Shown here: positions 24,513 to 35,713 of the stretch, one piece after another
Numbering within the stretch: the stretch's first letter is position 1
Layout of the letters: each line of letters opens with the position of its first letter
Source: Cyprinodon diabolis
Lineage: Eukaryota > Chordata > Actinopteri > Cyprinodontiformes > Cyprinodontidae
Assembly: GCA_030533445.1 (NCBI GenBank)
Contig: CM060081.1
Span: 21,063,611 to 21,127,610, forward strand
Length of the DNA stretch: 64,000 bases
Direction: 5' to 3'
Made by a program: the position numbers and the translations under genes
Notes under the pieces: generated by a model
Databases searched by the model: none
What the model was told of the DNA's origin: nothing
Seen by the model: the letters and a program-made list of their open reading frames with translations, nothing else

Positions 24513-27500
24513 AAAAAAAAACTGGAAAGCTCATTGAGGGAGTAATTTCTCTGCAAAAACATCTTTGTAAAAATCACATTAGAACCAACCTATAACAAAA
24601 GAGGATGTTTGCTGATTGAGGACTGATATTATGTTACTGAAACTATTATGTTACTGAAAATACTCATCATAATTTCAGTTCAAGGTTTTGTTCTCACCCT
24701 CTTTTCACCAGTTAAAAAAAGAAAAACATGCATTACATAAAAAGAAGAAATTCATAGCTGCAATGAAAACCGAATAAAACTTGTTTTTACCAGAATAATT
24801 TAAATTTAGCCTCCATCTTTTGATAATAACACAAACCGACTCGAACACAAACAAAAGAAAATAACATCAATAAAGGGAAACAGAGAAAATTAACATAAAG
24901 AAAAGAGATCGCACAAAACTGGAACTAATAAGACAAAACCGAAAGAAAACTACAAGAAATTGATAAAAAAGAAAAGCAAAACTCCAACAGGTTACTGAGT
25001 CATTCTGTTGCAGATTTACTGCTCTGTTTGGGACCAGTGTTACTGAGTTTTTTCCGTGATTTATCAATTGAAAAGATGGCCTCAGATTTTGTAAAAACAT
25101 GGTGTACTACATGACTCTAAGGTTCCCTGATTCATAGATATCCCCGCCTTTATGCTTTACAGCTGATTTTAAATCGATTATCCACCATGCCTTTCAGTCA
25201 AACTTCTGTATTTTGGTGCAGTTCGTTTAAATTGGTTTAAATGATCTTTTTGGTCCATTAGGTTAAAATCTGAAAAAGTGAGACCTGTAGAATCAGATGC
25301 TGAGCTCTTGCATTTGCTGAAAGGTTTCCCACAATCACAAGATGCTTTTTCCTGTAAATGAGGGACTGAATAATATACTGCATCTTTTACAAGTAGATTT
25401 ACTGCAAAATATTTTTGACTTATACTTTAGTATAAGAAGTAAAGTTAATATTACTTTAGAAAAAAGAAACGAGCACACACATGGTTTCTGTTAAAGTGAG
25501 ACTTCTTTTTTATAATTGAGCTGCATTGATCTACTGTTGTTGTTTTTTTTCATCTGTTTAACCTGCTTTGCTGTTTGGAGTAAATATACAGTAAACAGTG
25601 TAACTGCAGGTACTTTATCCTGTTCTAACATATAAGTAGGTTACCCCCTGGTAGAGTTGGTTGGAAAAGTTTTCTTTTTAAATAAATTTGTAAAAGTGTT
25701 CCTTCCAGCTGAATTTATTATTTTGTAATTATGCTATTTAAATGAGAATAAAAAAAGTAAAATAGCAGAATTTGCACACAAGTGGGATTTTTCTTTTAAA
25801 TGAAATCAGTTGTTTTGAACAGAAACTCTCACATTGGTCATTTCTGGACAACTCATTTTCACATTTATGTGTGTAAAATTATATTATAGTGCTACAATGT
25901 TTTGACAACCACCTCTGGTAATTTAGTTTTAATCGTTCCTCATCTTATGTGTAATCCTCCATGCTTGCATTTGTCTTTCCAGATATTTTTTCTTTTCACA
26001 ATATCTTGTACCACAAATTATGAAACCCCTGATTTCTTAAGTTTGCTAATTTGTTTATTATAACCGGCAGTAATTTCCGGAATGGGATGAGGCTGTGATT
26101 GAGTCACCGCCTCCAACTGCTTTAACTGCATTAGCCTTATGGTTTCTTTCTTCATGATTGATTTCATAGTTCCTAACGGTAAACATTCATGTACACAATC
26201 TATGCAAGAAATGACAAGTGGTTACAACTTGTTCAATAATGTTATTTCAGACAATGCAAGCATAAAAAAAGTATTATAAAAGCATCAATAAAAATCAAAA
26301 ACACCAACAAAAAAGCTAAAGCGGGGTAGCGAAGATCAGTTTTACATATAGCTGATCTACAATGTGCTTGATTAACAAAGCTGAACGAAAGAAACATGTT
26401 ACTTCCTTAAAATGTACAAAGAGAAAAACCAAAAGCTTGTTTTTTTTTTAGAAACGTGATCTTTGACTTCTTGAACCTTTATCTGCATAGCTTTGATGGG
26501 ACTTTGATAAAAATGTTTCACCATCAGCGCTCATCTTAAGACTCAGTGGCTAAATTTTCATTAAGGTCGGCAACCTTTAATTTCATTTTATCATCAATAA
26601 AACTTTGATTCACTTTGAGTGGAAAAGAAAAGATCAGATAAAGTCAAAAATACAGTGTGCTCTCCTGACAACAGCTGACGCAGAAGTGAAAATAAAACCG
26701 TCAGCAGTGATGGAAGCACTCGGGAATGCGGCCAGCTCTAGAGCAGATGTTTTTTTCCCCAGTGAAGGTTGGACTTTTTCCTCATGGAGTTTCGCAACTG
26801 ATAGTGTGTGCAATGATGGGAAAAGCAGAAGAAAAACAGCATAACGTAATGAAATACTCTAAATACAGGAGCAGTTAAAAAGTTAAGTCAGACACAGTGA
26901 CATACGCTGCTTTTTATCTTAGATATATTCCAATCTATAATTCAAGTACTTTACTTATGGATCTATGCAAACTAAATAAAGGTAAAGTGAATTAAGAAAT
27001 GTAAGGTATTTACTCCTTTTACTATGAAGGCAAAGTTCCAGTTAAAACCATTTAACTTCAAATGAGAGAACTGACCTTGGAGGGATCGTTACGTTTGCAG
27101 AAGTTTTTGCAGTTACCAGGTCTGATTTGTTCATTTACGATTAGCAAATAATACATCTTCAAAGTTAAAGGCATATCCTGTAACTGAAATAGTTCAAACT
27201 ATCAATCCATTTTATTTCCAGTTTAAAGGCCAACCAAACATAAAAAATGACATAGAACTTTGGGTGGGTGAATATTTTTGTAAGCTGCAGTAGTTTTGGT
27301 CCCTCTTCTGAAAAGATCATGGATATGGTTTCTCAGAAAATAAGACCAATTAAAAAGACAACTTGCATCATCTTTTTGTCCAAATACTGCAGTCATTCCT
27401 GTGGCCCATTCTCTTTCCTTCCCATCATTATGTCTGGAAACTGTTCACTATGAAGAACCAGCTTCTTTATCAATAAGCCTTTGTAAACTGACAGGAAAAG

Positions 27501-28549
27501 GGGGGTATGAATGGGGGGAGACATGCGGCAAAGGACCACAGATTAGTCAAGGACTAAAGACTCCGTACATGGGTCCTGTGCACTAACCGCTGCTCCACCT
27601 GCATGCCCCTTTGTAAACCTACAGCCTACAGTAATTTAATGTAATAATATTGACATTTTATGGCTTTCTTATCAATTGGAAAGATTGCTGACTTGACAGT
27701 TATCCAGCAGGCAGTGTCCCCAATAGGTTGGGCCAAAAAAGCTCCATTTACAGCATTCCTTTCATTAGAATGTAAAAATATTGATAGAAATTTGTCCAGA
27801 AAAACCCTTAATATTAGAAAAAGATGGATAAAACGGAAAATTGAAAATAATTATAAGGTATAAAAAGCTTATTTCCCTGATAGTTTTATGCAATTATACA
27901 TTTTAGGAGGGGGAAAAAAGGTTTTTATCAAATTTAAAAAATTAAATGGAAAGAATGCAAAAAGATTATTTGACCCCAATCCCAAAAATAGAAATCCTGT
28001 AATTTTAAAAGATTGCCTAGCCTTTTTTTTTAAATACAAAATAATTGAGAAAACATACCAATTTTAAAATTGCTAATGATTTTTACATATCTTACATATT
28101 TTATTTTTGCTTGCGCTTCACTAACCATAAATGTCACCAAAAGGTCACAGCTCACCTTTCTGATCATAAATAGCCCTCCAAAAATTCAAAGGGAACAGGG
28201 AGGTAACACATCTTAGATCCCAATGAATGAAACATTCCAGCTAAAGAGCTTAATTCATTACAGATTGGAATCCATTGAGAAAAAAATAACTTCAAAATCA
28301 AGGTCTGGGTTTTGGATCATACTTTAAAAAAGGAACATAACAATAAAGGTCAATCAAAGTTCAGTGGAAATGAGGAGTCAAAAAGAAAACATCTGTTCAG
28401 AGCATCATTTTTATTCTGAGCAATCAAAATGTTCCTATTGATTCTTTCTTATTTCTTTTACTCTTTTATAAGGTGACCTTGACCGCATTTAAAAGCACAA
28501 TTTAAAGAAACAACATTAGTAAAACGAGGCTCTGTAGTGTGTGTGACCT
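24513..28549. other. No gene recognised
   Basis: A 4-kb AT-rich stretch upstream of the BPI/LBP gene. A 79-aa frame at 26605-26844 is a little less AT-rich but shows no motif. The 67-aa frame at 27660-27863 has a vague ADLTVIQ resemblance to a Tc1 N-terminus, too weak to call. Confidence 0.4.
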
Positions 28550-29213
28550 GTAGCACCTTCCTAAACTGCCTGTACGCTCCTGATGAAGCAGCAGATGTTC
28601 TCCTAAACAATATCCTCTTTGAACTGAATTACAGCATCAGTGAACTCTTGAAAAGGCTGTGATGCAGCATGGCATAAGTTCATGGAATGAGACAAGATGT
28701 CCCAGGTGTGCTCAACTGGAAATTAATCTGGGAAACGTATCAGATCAGTCCATAACAACAATGGCTTCATCATGGAGGAACTGCCGTTACACCTCTGCCA
28801 CATGAGGTCTAGCCTTGCATCATCATCTCTATGGTTCATGACAGTTTGCTGCCCATCTCTTGGTGCACAGGCCTGTCTCCTGGTATCTCCTTCATGCTCT
28901 GGACACTGCTGACAGACAGCAAACCTTTTTGCAACAGCTGGCACTGATGTGCCATTTTGCATTACCTGTGATATGCAGACAACATTATGCAACAGTTGCC
29001 AAAACATCAGCCAGAAAAGTTGTCAACAGAGAAACCACTAATTACCTCTTATTTCCACCTGTAGTCTGTAGTCCATTTGCACAGCAGCAGCAGGTGGAAC
29101 TAATTCGCCATCAGTGTTATTTTATCAGCTGGACCTGTAGATTATTACAGCCCTGTGACTGATTTGGGGTAAAATAGTACTTTTTATTTGGGTATTTTTT
29201 GTTTGAGCAGTTT
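28550..29213 (-). mobile_element. Internally deleted Tc1-like transposon remnant
   Basis: The plus-strand text 'ctcctgatgaagcagcagat', 'agacaagatgtcccaggtgt', 'cacatgaggtctagccttgc' and 'ggcctgtctcctggtatctc' follows in order the antisense of a widespread fish Tc1-like transposase. It ends near 29212 with a 'tttgagcag' terminal-repeat remnant. Between 'aggtctagc' and 'ggcctgtctcctgg' roughly half the gene is missing. The family match is from memory. Confidence 0.65.
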
Positions 29214-29662
29214 TCTTTAATATCTGGACATACATGGTGGTACTGTACAAATAATTTATGCTTGGTTAATCTAGCGAAAATGTTTTAAAACCCCATTACG
29301 GTTTTATACATGTCTGCAATCTCCAGTTTCCCTTCTGTTCACAAGTTTCACATCTCAATGAAATGCAGAACTAAATGGGTTTAAAAAAAGAGGAACTTTG
29401 AAAGGTTGCTCTATATGTTCTAATTTGATTGATCATCAGATTGGGAAGAAACAAAAAAGAACATCAAGAACAATAAAGAGAATGACAAATGTGCAAACAT
29501 TTTAAAGTTGCTCAATATCTAACTCTTAATGTACAGATTTCAGACTTGCACAAACAGCAGCCAGATAAGGCCTAGAGCCAAAAATTACTCGAGGAAAGAA
29601 AACCCGTGATTGCTTCAAGCCAGTGGGTGAGTCCTCTGCAGGTTTAACTTCCTGGATCAGGG

Positions 29663-29779
29663 AGTATATTAGAGGCCGTGTGTCTCTCTTCCTCACTCAC
29701 TTCTCAGACTTGTAAACAGTCAGACTCAAAGTGTTGGAGAAAAGAAGACTGGCTAGCTCCTGTAGACCTTCTGCTTCAG
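29663..29779 (+). promoter_or_regulatory. bpi: Putative bpi/lbp core promoter and non-coding first exon
   Basis: A TATA-like 'gtatatta' at about 29664-29671 precedes a stretch from about 29695 that ends in a good donor (cttcag/gtaagg, exon end 29779). The next plus-strand acceptor (30540) joins directly to the exon carrying the initiator ATG. A 5' untranslated exon here is inferred; the start site is not directly visible. Confidence 0.5.
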
Positions 29780-30548
29780 GTAAGGCTCAATGATGGCTCT
29801 ATATTTTAATAATGGTGTTTTAACAATCATTGGTTTAACAATCATTAAACCATTTTAATATTAAATCTCAATAGTGTTTGTTGTTTTCTCATGCATTTAA
29901 CTATTTGGTCAGATATGTACAGACCATGACCTAACTCAACTCTTTATAATAATGTCAGTTTGTGAAGTTCTTTTTCTGCACTGATTCCAACTGTAACTGA
30001 AGTTTACAAAGAAAGAGGGCTGGATCTTAATTCCTATCCTAATTTAATAGAAATGACTTTTAGACTTGCTTAACACTGGTCATGTGGTTTTGACCAGGGG
30101 AAACAGGCCACTCTTTCAGATATAAAAAAAAAAATCCTAAACCTACTTAGAATATTACACAAAAATATATTCTTTAATTAAACGATGTTTTTCATTTTAG
30201 TAAATATGTGAATAAATTAGAGCAAACTGTCTGAGAAACTGAGTAATATTGGATTATATCCACCCCTCTTCTCTTGGCAAATTTACAGTATCTTGCAAAG
30301 AAATCCAAAATTTTTTGATCTATCTAAAAAGTGTATTATTCTTTTGCAGTTAGTTCCTCTACTTCAATACAACTTCGTTTAATTCAATGCAGCTGTCAAT
30401 GTTTAAAAGTCAATCACTAAAAGGCTTGCATTATGCCATGTTTTTTTCTTTTTTTTTTGTTTGTTTTTTACAAAAACAGAAGTTTTTTTTCGTGCCATTT
30501 TTCCCTCCAAATGTTCACATAAATCCTGTGTGTTTCCCAGAACACATA

Positions 30549-33500
30549 ATGGCTCTGTCCTTGTTGCTGGTTCTCCTGGCGGTTGTTTCTACTACCTTGA
30601 GCATGAACCCAGGAGTGACGGTCAGGCTGACCAATAAAGGCCTTCAATATGGTAATTTTTCCAGCCAAGGCTCCTTCTGTGGTAAGACTTCTGGCTTTGT
30701 TCTCATGCATTCAAACCTGTGCTTCTTTTTCCAGGTAAACAACTGGGCATGGATGCCCTGCAGGGGCAACTCAAATCTGTCCAGATCCCAGATTTTTCAG
30801 GCTCACAAAGAGTGTCTCCCATTGGTAAAGTCAAGTACAGTTTAACAAAGTAAGACACTGTATTAATCCTAAAACATTCTAAATTAAGTGAAAAAACTGA
30901 AAGGCTAATTTTTCTTAAACCATCTACTCCAGCATACGGTTGGTGAATGTGGGGCTGCCGAAGTCTGCGGTGGATCTGGTGCCAGGGACGGGGGTGAAGT
31001 TGACTATCGGAGATGCCTTCATGAATCTGCATGGAAACTGGAGGGTCAAGTACCTCAGAATAATGTGAGTAAATATCCTCTCAAAATGAAATCCTGGCCA
31101 TTTTCAAACACTGAACGCTGTGTGAATCTCCTCTCACAGTAAGGACAGCGGCTCTTTTGACGTGGGTGTCACTGGACTCTCAATCAGCACAACTGTCGCA
31201 GTGAAAAGTGACCAGACGGGTCGACCTGTGGTCAGCAGTACCAACTGTGTAGCCAATGTCGCCAGTGCCAAAGTCAAGTTCCATGGGGGAGCCAGGTAAA
31301 AGACGATCCATGAGGGAACTGGACTTCCACCATGTGCTGCAGAAGCCTAACATCTGTCATGGTTGTGTGTTTCAGCTGGCTTTACAATCTCTTCAGCAAG
31401 TTCATAAACAAGGCTCTTTGTAACGCTCTGCAGAAACAGGTGAGGGTAAACCAGCAATCTTACACTTAGCAACTCCCAATTTTAATAGTGATTTTTCTTT
31501 TTTTATGTTTCATATAATTTCCTTGTACTTCTCAGTCATCCTCTATTCTGCATTGGTCCATCACATAAATCCCATTAAAAAGCATTGTAATTTGTGAACA
31601 TAGTCTATGCCATGTGGTTATTATAATGATTAGTTAACTAATTTGATCAGGATAGGCTGCATTTACACCCAGGCCTTCTTGTTTTTCACCATAGTTTCAC
31701 CCTTGTTACTAGTGAATGTTTATTTTTATCCTAAAATGAGTTTTTTTTTTTTTTTTTGTCATGATTAGACATCAGTGTGAGGATTTCTGAGAGTAAAAAC
31801 TAAGCAGTTCATTGGGTGTTACAACAAAGTCTGTGACCCGTCATATATTGTGACTGGTCCTGGAGTCTGCTCCCCAGTCTATGCGTCTACAAACCCTAAC
31901 TTCAAAGCATTCAGAACTAAACCTAAAGAACTCTATGATGGAATCCATGTAGGTCAAAATATATAGAGGGTCACAGATTTTATTGTAACAGGAAAGTGAA
32001 ATGTGAAAACCCAAACAGCCCTCTGGGTTGCCAAAACTTAGATCCTGTTGTATTGCTCAAAAATAATATACCAAACTCATGGTAGTGTGGCTGTGCCTAA
32101 CCACTATTGGCAATACAAGCCAATAGATTCTCAATTAAAAGAAAAAGTTCACTGCAAGAGGGTCTTTTTTCATCTTAAAACTTAGATGTTTTCTCTTTCA
32201 GATATGAAATGTTATCAAACTAAGTATTTTATCAAATTGTGCAGTTTCAATGAATAAAAAGGTATCATTAATGTGATTCATCCTGATGAAATAACATGAA
32301 ATAACAGTGTTAACAAGCTATTATTTCATCCTGATGAAATAAAAGCTTGTGATAACATGCTTGGAAATTGCTGTATCTAATATTTCTACCAGGCAAACCT
32401 TGTTTTCTTTTAAAACATTTTAATTTTGGTGACAACTAAAGCAAAAAATCACTCTTCCTCTTCTTTACTGTGCAGATCTGTCCTCTGGTCGATAAAACAG
32501 TGGCAGGTTTAAACCCTAAGCTGAAAACGCTCAATGGTAAAGCATATGTTTTTTCATAACATTTAGTCTTTGTGTCACAGAGTGTTGGTTAGCATCTCTC
32601 TGTCTTATTGCAGTGCTGGCCAAGGTGGACAAATATGCAGAGATTGAATACTCCATGGTGTCATCTCCAGCTATTTCACAAGCTACTCTTGATCTGAACA
32701 TGAAGGTAAAAAACATTTAAAACATGTCTATTTGGACGATTTTATTAGAATCTAACATCACTAATGCTTTTCTTTTAAAGGGGGAGTTCTACAACATTGG
32801 GAAACACCAGGAGCCTCCTTTCACCCCTGCAGCTTATTCCCTCCCATCCGAGAACAACAACATGCTGTACATGGCCCTCTCTGCCTTCACTGCCAACTCT
32901 GCAGGTTTCGTCTACAACAAAGCTGGAGTCCTCAGCCTCTATGTCACAGATGACATGGTGAGCAACTACATGGTGTTTATTGCTTTCAGGGTACCCTATA
33001 TCCCACTGGAATAACAACATTCCTTCATCCATTCCAAACAGGTCCCCAAAGGCTCACCCTTCCGACTCAACACAAAAACATTCGGGATCTTCATCCCAGA
33101 GGTGAGAGGAACTGCATGGATTTGAGCAAAATAAACATCTCTAGCAGTCCCAGTATCATGGATCCTGTTTCTGTTTTCTCAGATTGCAAAGCAATACCCA
33201 GGTTTAATGATGAAGCTGCTGGTGAGGGCAGAGCAGAATCCCACTGTCACTTTCCAGCCCAAAAATGCAACTGTTCAGGCCAACGCCATGGTGACGGCAT
33301 ATGCCATCCAACCTAACGGGACACTGTCCCCTCTTTTTGTCCTAAACTTGGTATGCCACAGTGCTGATGAGATAGAAATTCACATTTTAGGTTGGGGGAG
33401 ATTCAATCTTGAACATTTGTGATGCTTTGTCTATAGGAGAGCAGCGTGAGTGCCAACGTGTTTGTCAGAGAACTGAACGTTGCTGGACGTCTCACTCTGA

Positions 33501-35128
33501 ACCAGTAAGTCGCTAAAAAATAATGCAATAATTTCTCCTTCAATCCCTGTGCGGATATTTAATCAGTTCAACCTTGCTGTCTTTGTACAGAATGAAATTG
33601 TCCCTGGGAACCAGTTATGTGGGACAGTTTAATGTAAGAGCTTTATCCTCCGAGTCACTGTAAAGACTGCATCACCTCATAATCAAACTAACCATGCTGC
33701 TGATTCACAGGTTGGCTCCCTTGACAGTGTGCTCAAAATGGTCCTCAAAGTGGTAGTGATACCCATAGTTAATGGTAAGTTAATCGGGACCCTTTAAAAC
33801 AATTTAAAATTTTCTAAGGTGAGGGGGAAATTTCTGGAACAGTTTATTTGATATGCTAAAATGTCTCTAAAACCTTTGATCTACAGTGAAATCAAAAAAC
33901 AAAATGACTGTCTGAGACTAATGCTTACCTGTATTGCTTTTGGTAGCCTTCACATGCTAATCTTTGTTGGATCAATAGCCTCACACCTATGTTTGCATTT
34001 AAAATTTATTAACGAGGGCTCTTAGAAAAGGCTGGAGCTGTGTTTATATTATTTATCTAAATGAGTATATTCATTACAAAAAAGTTGAAAAGTAATCCAC
34101 TGGACTTTGTTTCCAAGTTTAAAGATGTCTTGTTGCCCATCCAAGAAACTTTTTTTTAATTCAAAATGTCAGAATTAGCGTTGAGTTCGAAGCTTTATAT
34201 AGTGGCCCAAAAACTTGTTTTGGCCATCATCTCAACCATCATCTCCATGCACGGGACAAAACACCTTTCTGGAGCATTGACCAGTATCTGGTATTGCAGG
34301 CTATCAAAGACCTCAAGGACTCCCATTTCCTAAAGGGCGGACCCGTTCTTCTGGTTCAATTTGCATGTTTTCTAAGCTAAAACACGTTTTGTTTTTTTTT
34401 TTTAGGTTACTATATTAAGCTTCGAACTCAACGCTAATTCGGACATTTTGAATTGCAATTTTTTTTTTACTTTTTTGGAATGACTAACCTGGATGACTAA
34501 GAATCTTCTACAGCTAAATGAGTATAGCTTAGAATAAATTATGCAGCCTATATTAAACTGCTATAGCAATTAAAATGAATTCCAAATAATTTCACTTTGA
34601 CAAATTGGTTACATTTTTACTGAATGATAATTTTCCTGTAATATATCCTGCATGTTAGAAGTTCTTTGTTATTTTAAAAATATGTTTCTAAAAATGTTCA
34701 ATAGCAACCATGCATACAATGTTTTTGGTGATTTTACTGTTAGTGCCATTGCAAATTTATCTTAATCTGTCAATAGAAAATCTGGCTTCTTTAATCAATA
34801 TTAAATCAGTATTAGTGCCTTCAAATTTAGTTGGTATAAAGTTCTGTATTGAAAAATCAGTGATTAATTTAACCTAAACTGATTCATTTTTATTTACAGT
34901 TCAACTTGGAAAGGGTTACCCACTCCCTGCACTCGGAAAAATGAACCTGGTGAACCCCCAGCTTCAAATCATGAAGGTTAGAGACGTGTTTTCTGTTCAG
35001 CTGTAGCAGGGATCATATATTTTACATGAAAATGTTTAAAAATTTTGATTTCTGATTAAAAAAAAATTTTTTATGCTTCTCTGTAGGACTACATGCTGAT
35101 CGGGACCGACGTTCAGTTTACAGGTTGA
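30549..35128 (+). CDS. bpi: Bactericidal permeability-increasing / LPS-binding protein (BPI/LBP family)
   Basis: Secreted lipid-transfer/LPS-binding protein of innate immunity. The coding exons are 30549-30651, 30735-30849, 30933-31064, 31140-31295, 31376-31439, 32476-32536, 32614-32705, 32781-32957, 33042-33101, 33183-33350, 33437-33504, 33591-33633, 33711-33774, 34900-34976 and 35087-35128. All have GT/AG borders and consistent phases, and total 1422 nt (473 aa). The signal peptide is about residues 1-18 (MALSLLLVLLAVVSTTLS). The N-terminal barrel has the family block GLQYGKQLGMDAL, IGKVKYSL and the NWRVKYLRIIKDSGSFDV segment. Cys153 and Cys192 correspond in spacing to the single conserved BPI disulphide; Cys184 is additional. 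A proline-rich linker follows, then the C-terminal barrel ending MLIGTDVQFTG. Fish have one BPI/LBP-type gene that is not cleanly BPI or LBP, so the symbol is a choice. No defect was seen. Confidence 0.94.
34149..34468. mobile_element. Fold-back element in the penultimate bpi/lbp intron
   Basis: Arms at about 34160-34194 and 34416-34453 are inverted copies: 'gaattagcgttgagttcgaa' reads as 'ttcgaactcaacgctaattc' at the other end, with one visible mismatch in about 36 bp. T-runs lie outside each arm. The interior of about 220 bp has no coding frame. It looks like a MITE. The exact ends and the target duplication are not resolved. Confidence 0.8.
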
Positions 35129-35713
35129 ACTGAAAACACCCCAACATGGAAAGAAAATAGCTGTTATTCCAAAGAGAAATATACATTTTTTAATATCAGT
35201 TCAGATATTTATCATTTTTGTATTTGGTTGTTTTGTTTGTTTGTTTTTTGACTCCACGTAACTGTGGATGAGGCGCTTGTGTTACTGCTGTTCTCTAATA
35301 ACAGTTGACTTTCTGCAGGGCAGAGTCCTATTCAGGAAAAATTCTTCCCTTCCAAAGCAGATCACAGCATTATTTTCAGCTGCTGACTTTAGCCAAATCC
35401 TATTTCAAATTTCCTGGCTTAGAGGAATGATGCTATGAATGTGCTGATCTGAACAGTTCTCCTGCAGCCAGGAGAATTGCATTACAAAGTCAGAATAATC
35501 AATCAAATGCAACAGGGACAAAAATCAATCAACCACAGTTGAGTGTTATAAAGACACTATTATTTATAAAAACAGCATTTTAGTAACATAAATACAACTG
35601 GCTTTGACATTTAAAGACACAAAACTGAGCTTTTAATAGTGATACATAGCACATGGTGTTTCTTAGTTCTGTTTTTGGCGTCGTGTAGTAGAATGTAGCA
35701 TGGTTTGTTTCCA
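35129..35713. other. Convergent 3' UTR interval between bpi/lbp and cdk5rap1
   Basis: Only 585 bp separate the two stop codons, which face each other. No canonical AATAAA for the plus gene occurs before the cdk5rap1 stop; the next one in that sense is at about 35883. The two 3' UTRs may therefore overlap. The TTATTTATAAA cluster near 35560 could supply a variant polyadenylation signal for the minus gene. Confidence 0.55.

Noticed and set aside
27660..27863. Possible Tc1 N-terminus (ADLTVIQ)
   Set aside because: The resemblance covers only a few residues, and no terminal repeats or catalytic motifs were found nearby.
30387..30845. A continuous 152-codon frame across the start of bpi/lbp
   Set aside because: It reads through the intron at 30652-30734. 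Splicing restores the conserved GLQYGKQLG junction, so the unspliced frame is an artefact.
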